A stretch of 64,000 nucleotides of DNA from Rhodoferax sp. (GTDB lineage: Bacteria; Pseudomonadota; Gammaproteobacteria; Burkholderiales; Burkholderiaceae_C). The stretch spans positions 44,030 to 108,029 of the forward strand of contig NZ_JADMJN010000006.1 in the NCBI RefSeq assembly GCF_018780565.1, in the 5' to 3' direction. Both the position numbers and the translations under genes were made by a program. This document shows positions 60,447-64,000 of the stretch, piece after piece. The notes beneath the pieces are model-generated. The model was not told the DNA's origin and ran no database searches. It saw only the letters and a program-made list of their open reading frames with translations. The number at the start of each line of letters is the position of its first letter. The first letter of the stretch is position 1.

Positions 60447-62930
60447 CTAGCGTGAGGCCGCCACAAAGGCGTCGAATTGTTCGATCGGCATCGGGCGGGA
60501 AAACAGGTAACCCTGGTAGGCAAGGCAGCCACTGGCGGCCAGAAATGCACGCTGCTCTTCGGTTTCTACACCTTCGGCTACTACCGACAAGCCCATGCTG
60601 TGACCGAGTGCCACGATGGTGCGGGCAATGGCGGCGTCATTGGGATCGGTCAGCACGTCGCGCACGAAAGAGCGGTCGATTTTGAGCAGGTCCAGTGGCA
60701 GGCGCTTGAGGTAGCTCAGTGACGAATACCCGGTGCCAAAGTCGTCCAGCGAAAAGCCCACGCCCAGGGCCTTGAGCTCATTCATCTTCACGATGACGTC
60801 CTCCACCCGGTGGGCCACCACGCTCTCGGTGAGTTCAAGCCGCAAACGGTTGGGCGCAGCGCCGGTGCGGTGCAGGGTCTGCATCACCTGCGTGGCACAG
60901 TCTGGCTCGCGCAACTGGCGTGCGCTGACGTTCACCGCCAGCGTCAGATGCGCTGTCTCGGGGCGTCGGGCCCAGCGTGCCAACTGCTCGCAGGCGGTTT
61001 GCAAGACCCAGCGTCCCAGGGGCAGGATCAGGCCGGTGGACTCTGCCAGGGGAATGAACTCATCGGGCATCAACAGCCCGCGCACAGGTTGCTGCCAGCG
61101 AACCAGGGCTTCCGCCCCGGTGACCTGGCCATGGACGTCAACGATGGGCTGGAAATGCAATGCCAGTTCCTCACCGCCCTGCAGGCCATCGCGCAGGTCC
61201 GACTCCAGGGCCACCCGCGTGTCAACCTCGGATTGCATCCCGACATCAAAGAAGCGCAAGGTATTGCGTCCGGCCGCCTTGGCCTGGTACATCGCCAGAT
61301 CCGCCTGCTTGAGCAGATCGTCCACGCCTTGAACCGCTGCGCCAAACAGGGTGATGCCAATGCTTGGCGAGCTGCGGTGCTCGCGCCCGGCCAACTGGTA
61401 AGGCTGGTTCAGCGCGCCCAGAATTTTGTGGCCCACCGCGTCGGCATGGGCGGCCGCATCAAGCATGTTTTCCTCAAGATCCTCCAGCACCACCACAAAC
61501 TCGTCGCCACCCAGCCGGGCCACTGTGTCCCCGTTTCGCACGCAGGTCTTCAGCCGCGCCGCCACCTGCTGCAGCAGGATGTCGCCCACGTCGTGCCCCA
61601 GGGTGTCGTTGAGGGTCTTGAAGTTGTCCAGATCGATGAACAGCAGGGCACCCTGCACATGGTGGCGGGCATTGGCGTGCAGCGCTTTTCGGAGTTGCTC
61701 CAGCAGCAGGCGCCGGTTGGGCAAGCCGGTGAGGGCGTCGTAAAAAGCCAGTCGGTGGATCTGACCGAGCGCCTGCTTTTGCGCCGAAATGTCGCGCCCG
61801 ATACCACGGTAACCCCGGAATGCTCCGCTGCCATCGAACATCGGCGTGCCGCTGATCGACGCCCAATGCAGGCGTCCATCCGTGTCAGGTCGGCGGATCT
61901 CCAAATCGCGGAACTCCTGGTGCAAGCAGACCAGATCGCGGTGGTGCTGCCAGTCAGCCTCGCTCAGGTTGAGCGCGTCGAGCTCCCAAAGGCACTTGCC
62001 TATATGCTGCTGCGGGGCAATGCCCGTGCTTTCAGCCACATGCCCGCTGAGCAGGACGAAGCGAAAATTTTCATCCTGCTCCCAGTACCAATCGGAAGAC
62101 AGCTGCGTGAGGGTGCGAAAGCGCGCCTCGCTCTCGCGCAGGGTGGCCTCGGATTTCTTGCGCTCGGTGATGTCGATGACACTGATCTGGATCGCCGGTT
62201 CGCCCCGGTGCGTGATGGGTGTGCCCTCAATCTCTACATCGATGATCGATCCGTCAAGGCGCAGGAATTTTTCCTCGCAGCGCGCCATGTGCCCCCCGTT
62301 GGCCAGACTGGTTTCAATCCGCGCAATCGCGTGCTGCCGAAAATCCGGATGTACCCGTTCGATGATCGGCAGGCCGATCAAATCCCCGGCGCTGCGGGCA
62401 CCCATCATGGCAGCTGCGGCCGGGTTGGCATACACCAGCAGGCCGCGCTGGTGCACGCCAATGCCGATGGGTGACCACTCCACCAACGCGCGGTAGCGGT
62501 TCTCGCTTTCCTGCAGTTGTGCTTCTACCCGCTTGCGCTCCGTCAGGTCGGTGTTGGTGCCGGCCAGGCGAACCGGTTTGCCCTGTGCATTGCGCAGAAC
62601 CCAGGCGCGCGCCAGCACTGGCACATAGTGCCCCTGTTTGTGTCGAAGGCGGTATTCGATCTGAAAGGATTCACCGTCACTCTTGAGCGTGTCGGCTACG
62701 GCCTGAGTGACCCTCTGAGCATCCTCCGGGTGGCGAATTTCTGCCCACAGGGCCACATTGGATGGGCGCTCATTTGTTTCGTAACCCAGCATTTGCCACC
62801 AACGTGGTGAGCAGTACACCTCGCCGGTTTGCAGGTCAGCATCCCAGGGGCCTTCGTCGATCCCGCGCAGAATCAGCTGCAGTCGTTCATCCAAGCGGTC
62901 CTGATCTGTACTATGTATGTGGTGCGACAT
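60447..62930 (-). CDS. Multi-PAS GGDEF/EAL protein (cytosolic)
   Basis: An 827-residue protein with no membrane helices. Three PAS domains (about 12-135, 140-255, 265-385) are followed by GGDEF (motif near 474, intact, RNGD inhibitory site) and EAL (near 607; DDFGTGYSS intact). Its last PAS plus catalytic core (from the [14 protein letters not shown] segment on) closely resembles those of the pair at 31205-38049, so this is a third member of that paralogue group. It starts 51 bp after the nrtD gene in the same direction and could be co-transcribed with the nitrate ABC transporter. Confidence 0.88.
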   Translation of the reverse strand: MSHHIHSTDQDRLDERLQLILRGIDEGPWDADLQTGEVYCSPRWWQMLGYETNERPSNVALWAEIRHPEDAQRVTQAVADTLKSDGESFQIEYRLRHKQGHYVPVLARAWVLRNAQGKPVRLAGTNTDLTERKRVEAQLQESENRYRALVEWSPIGIGVHQRGLLVYANPAAAAMMGARSAGDLIGLPIIERVHPDFRQHAIARIETSLANGGHMARCEEKFLRLDGSIIDVEIEGTPITHRGEPAIQISVIDITERKKSEATLRESEARFRTLTQLSSDWYWEQDENFRFVLLSGHVAESTGIAPQQHIGKCLWELDALNLSEADWQHHRDLVCLHQEFRDLEIRRPDTDGRLHWASISGTPMFDGSGAFRGYRGIGRDISAQKQALGQIHRLAFYDALTGLPNRRLLLEQLRKALHANARHHVQGALLFIDLDNFKTLNDTLGHDVGDILLQQVAARLKTCVRNGDTVARLGGDEFVVVLEDLEENMLDAAAHADAVGHKILGALNQPYQLAGREHRSSPSIGITLFGAAVQGVDDLLKQADLAMYQAKAAGRNTLRFFDVGMQSEVDTRVALESDLRDGLQGGEELALHFQPIVDVHGQVTGAEALVRWQQPVRGLLMPDEFIPLAESTGLILPLGRWVLQTACEQLARWARRPETAHLTLAVNVSARQLREPDCATQVMQTLHRTGAAPNRLRLELTESVVAHRVEDVIVKMNELKALGVGFSLDDFGTGYSSLSYLKRLPLDLLKIDRSFVRDVLTDPNDAAIARTIVALGHSMGLSVVAEGVETEEQRAFLAASGCLAYQGYLFSRPMPIEQFDAFVAASR

Positions 62931-62981
62931 AGGGCGCCATTATGCGGGCCTGCTGATGGGCGCCATGCGCCCGGTGTCTGA

Positions 62982-63821
62982 TCAGGCCAGCTTCTTTTCC
63001 ACATGCGCCTGGCGCGTGTACAGAAAGTCGATGACAGCCTTGCGGTAGTGCAGGTATTGCGTGCTTTCGGCCAGTTCGACCCGGTTGCGCGGGCGGGGCA
63101 GGTCTACGGCAAGCACTTCGCCGATGGTGGCGGCGGGGCCGTTGGTCATCATCACGATCTTGTCGGACAGCAGCACCGCCTCGTCCACATCGTGCGTCAC
63201 CATCACCACCGTGCTCTGGGTGCGCGCCACAATCTCCAGCAGCTCGTCCTGCAGCTTGGCGCGGGTCAGTGCGTCCAGCGCGCCAAAGGGCTCGTCCAGC
63301 AGCAAGACCTTGGGCTCCATCGCCAGTGCCCGGGCAATGCCCACGCGCTGCTTCATGCCGCCTGAAATCTCGCCGGGGCGTTTTTGTGCGGCCGCGCTGA
63401 GGCCCACCATGGCCAGTACGGCATCGGTGCGGGCCTTGAGCTGGGCTTTGCTTTCGCACGCTGCACCGGTGCTCCTGGAGCCTGCGCCAAATACGCGCTC
63501 CACGCCCAGGTACACGTTCTCGAAGCAGGTCAGCCAGGGCAGCAGAGAATGGTTCTGGAACACCACCGCACGCTCGGGGCCCGGCCCGGCAATTTCGCGG
63601 TTGGCGCACAACAGGTGTCCCTGCGTGGGCATGGTCAGGCCAGCCAGCAGGTTGAGCAGGGTGGATTTGCCGCAGCCCGAGTGGCCAATCAGTGCCACAA
63701 ACTCGCCTTTGGCCACCGTCAGGTTGACGTCACGCAGTGCGCAGAACGGCCCCTTCTTGGTTTTGAAAGTTTGCTCAACACCGGAGATTTCGATGTACTT
63801 GCTGGTCAGGTTGTCACTCAT
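62982..63821 (-). CDS. nrtD: Nitrate ABC transporter ATP-binding protein (NrtD/NasD type)
   Basis: A 279-residue ABC ATPase with Walker A GHSGCGKST, signature ISGGMKQRV, Walker B VLLLDEPFGALD and the switch His in VTHDVDEA. The segment VFQNHSLLPWLTCFENVYLGVERVF is typical of the NrtC/NrtD/CmpD nitrate and bicarbonate group rather than the taurine importers. Its start overlaps the permease stop by 4 bp. It powers uptake of nitrate for NasA. No NrtA-like fused domain is attached. Confidence 0.88.
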   Translation of the reverse strand: MSDNLTSKYIEISGVEQTFKTKKGPFCALRDVNLTVAKGEFVALIGHSGCGKSTLLNLLAGLTMPTQGHLLCANREIAGPGPERAVVFQNHSLLPWLTCFENVYLGVERVFGAGSRSTGAACESKAQLKARTDAVLAMVGLSAAAQKRPGEISGGMKQRVGIARALAMEPKVLLLDEPFGALDALTRAKLQDELLEIVARTQSTVVMVTHDVDEAVLLSDKIVMMTNGPAATIGEVLAVDLPRPRNRVELAESTQYLHYRKAVIDFLYTRQAHVEKKLA

Positions 63822-64000
63822 GATTTCACCTCTTCAAATGTGAATGCGGTTGCGATTTTGATCAGGGCGAATTCCAGAATCAGACCGACGATGCCGATGA
63901 CGAAAATCGCGATGATGATGTTCTTGACGTTCAGGCTGTTCCATTCGTCCCAGACCCAGAAGCCGATGCCCACGCCGCCGGTCAGCATCTCGGCCGCCAC
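63818..64000 (-). CDS. nrtB: Nitrate ABC transporter permease, C-terminal end (truncated by window edge)
   Basis: Only the last 60 residues are visible and the frame runs off the window. They contain a WDEWNSL segment and one hydrophobic helix (IIIAIFVIGIVGLILEFAL), fitting the last transmembrane segment of NrtB-type permeases, and a TFEEVKS tail. The stop overlaps the nrtD start, as expected for a subunit pair. Identification rests mainly on the partner ATPase. Confidence 0.75.
   Translation of the reverse strand: MAAEMLTGGVGIGFWVWDEWNSLNVKNIIIAIFVIGIVGLILEFALIKIATAFTFEEVKS

Noticed and set aside
60810..62474. A 554-codon open frame antisense to the GGDEF/EAL gene
   Set aside because: The opposite strand encodes intact PAS, GGDEF and EAL motifs through the same stretch; the antisense translation has no family-like segments.
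1..64000. CRISPR arrays, transposases, integrases, tRNA or rRNA genes
   Set aside because: I looked for repeated spacers, transposase-like reading frames and tRNA-like cloverleaf patterns in the intergenic regions and saw none, though a covariance scan was not possible.

Overview
The window is GC-rich, densely packed bacterial chromosome. It is most likely from a member of the Burkholderiales, probably Comamonadaceae (Rhodoferax/Polaromonas/Acidovorax-like). The pointers are three stand-alone Bug/TctC-type periplasmic receptors, many CoA-dependent catabolic genes, a nitrate-assimilation locus with a phosphatase-kinase fusion, and copies of a short dyad repeat resembling one I associate with Comamonadaceae. 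This placement is inference from gene content. I saw no tRNA, rRNA, CRISPR array or insertion sequence, and no gene-free gap above 300 bp.

Region 1 (1-16477) is a large acyl-CoA catabolic cluster. It holds a thiolase cut by the window edge, a two-subunit MaoC hydratase, four SDR or hydratase-type enzymes (one 2,4-dienoyl-CoA reductase-like), two acyl-CoA dehydrogenases, three acyl-CoA ligases, a PaaI-type thioesterase and two periplasmic receptors. It also has a DUF35 Zn-ribbon protein coupled to a thiolase-fold protein that lacks the thiolase cysteines, as in retro-aldolases of the Ltp2 type. The set suggests uptake, CoA activation and beta-oxidation of an unusual branched, cyclic or unsaturated carboxylic acid. 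The last ligase is convergent with the preceding one and overlaps it by 59 bp.

Region 2 (16721-24424) closely resembles the Pseudomonas aeruginosa itaconate-degradation locus: a receptor, itaconyl-CoA hydratase-like MaoC protein, acyl-CoA dehydrogenase, CaiB-type CoA transferase, MmgE/PrpD protein, citramalyl-CoA lyase-like CitE protein and a LysR regulator. Region 3 (24651-28537) holds a LivK-type receptor, a zinc alcohol dehydrogenase and an aldehyde dehydrogenase, closed by a terminator. FumC follows.

Region 4 (30036-45132) is mostly core: DUF2789, an outer-membrane barrel, two tandem multi-PAS GGDEF-EAL proteins, then suhB, trmJ, cysE, mog, darP, pmbA, a DUF4399 protein, yqeY and rpsU.

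Region 5 (45129-64000) is nitrate assimilation: nirB, nirD, nasA, a periplasmic PilJ-N-type sensor, ybiB, cobA (siroheme) and a flavoprotein on one strand. A PP2C-kinase fusion diverges from nirB. A NarK-type transporter and an ABC nitrate transporter follow, with two more GGDEF-EAL genes interleaved. Both nirB and narK are preceded by strong sigma-54 promoters with upstream NtrC-like dyads, so the locus is probably switched on by nitrogen limitation.
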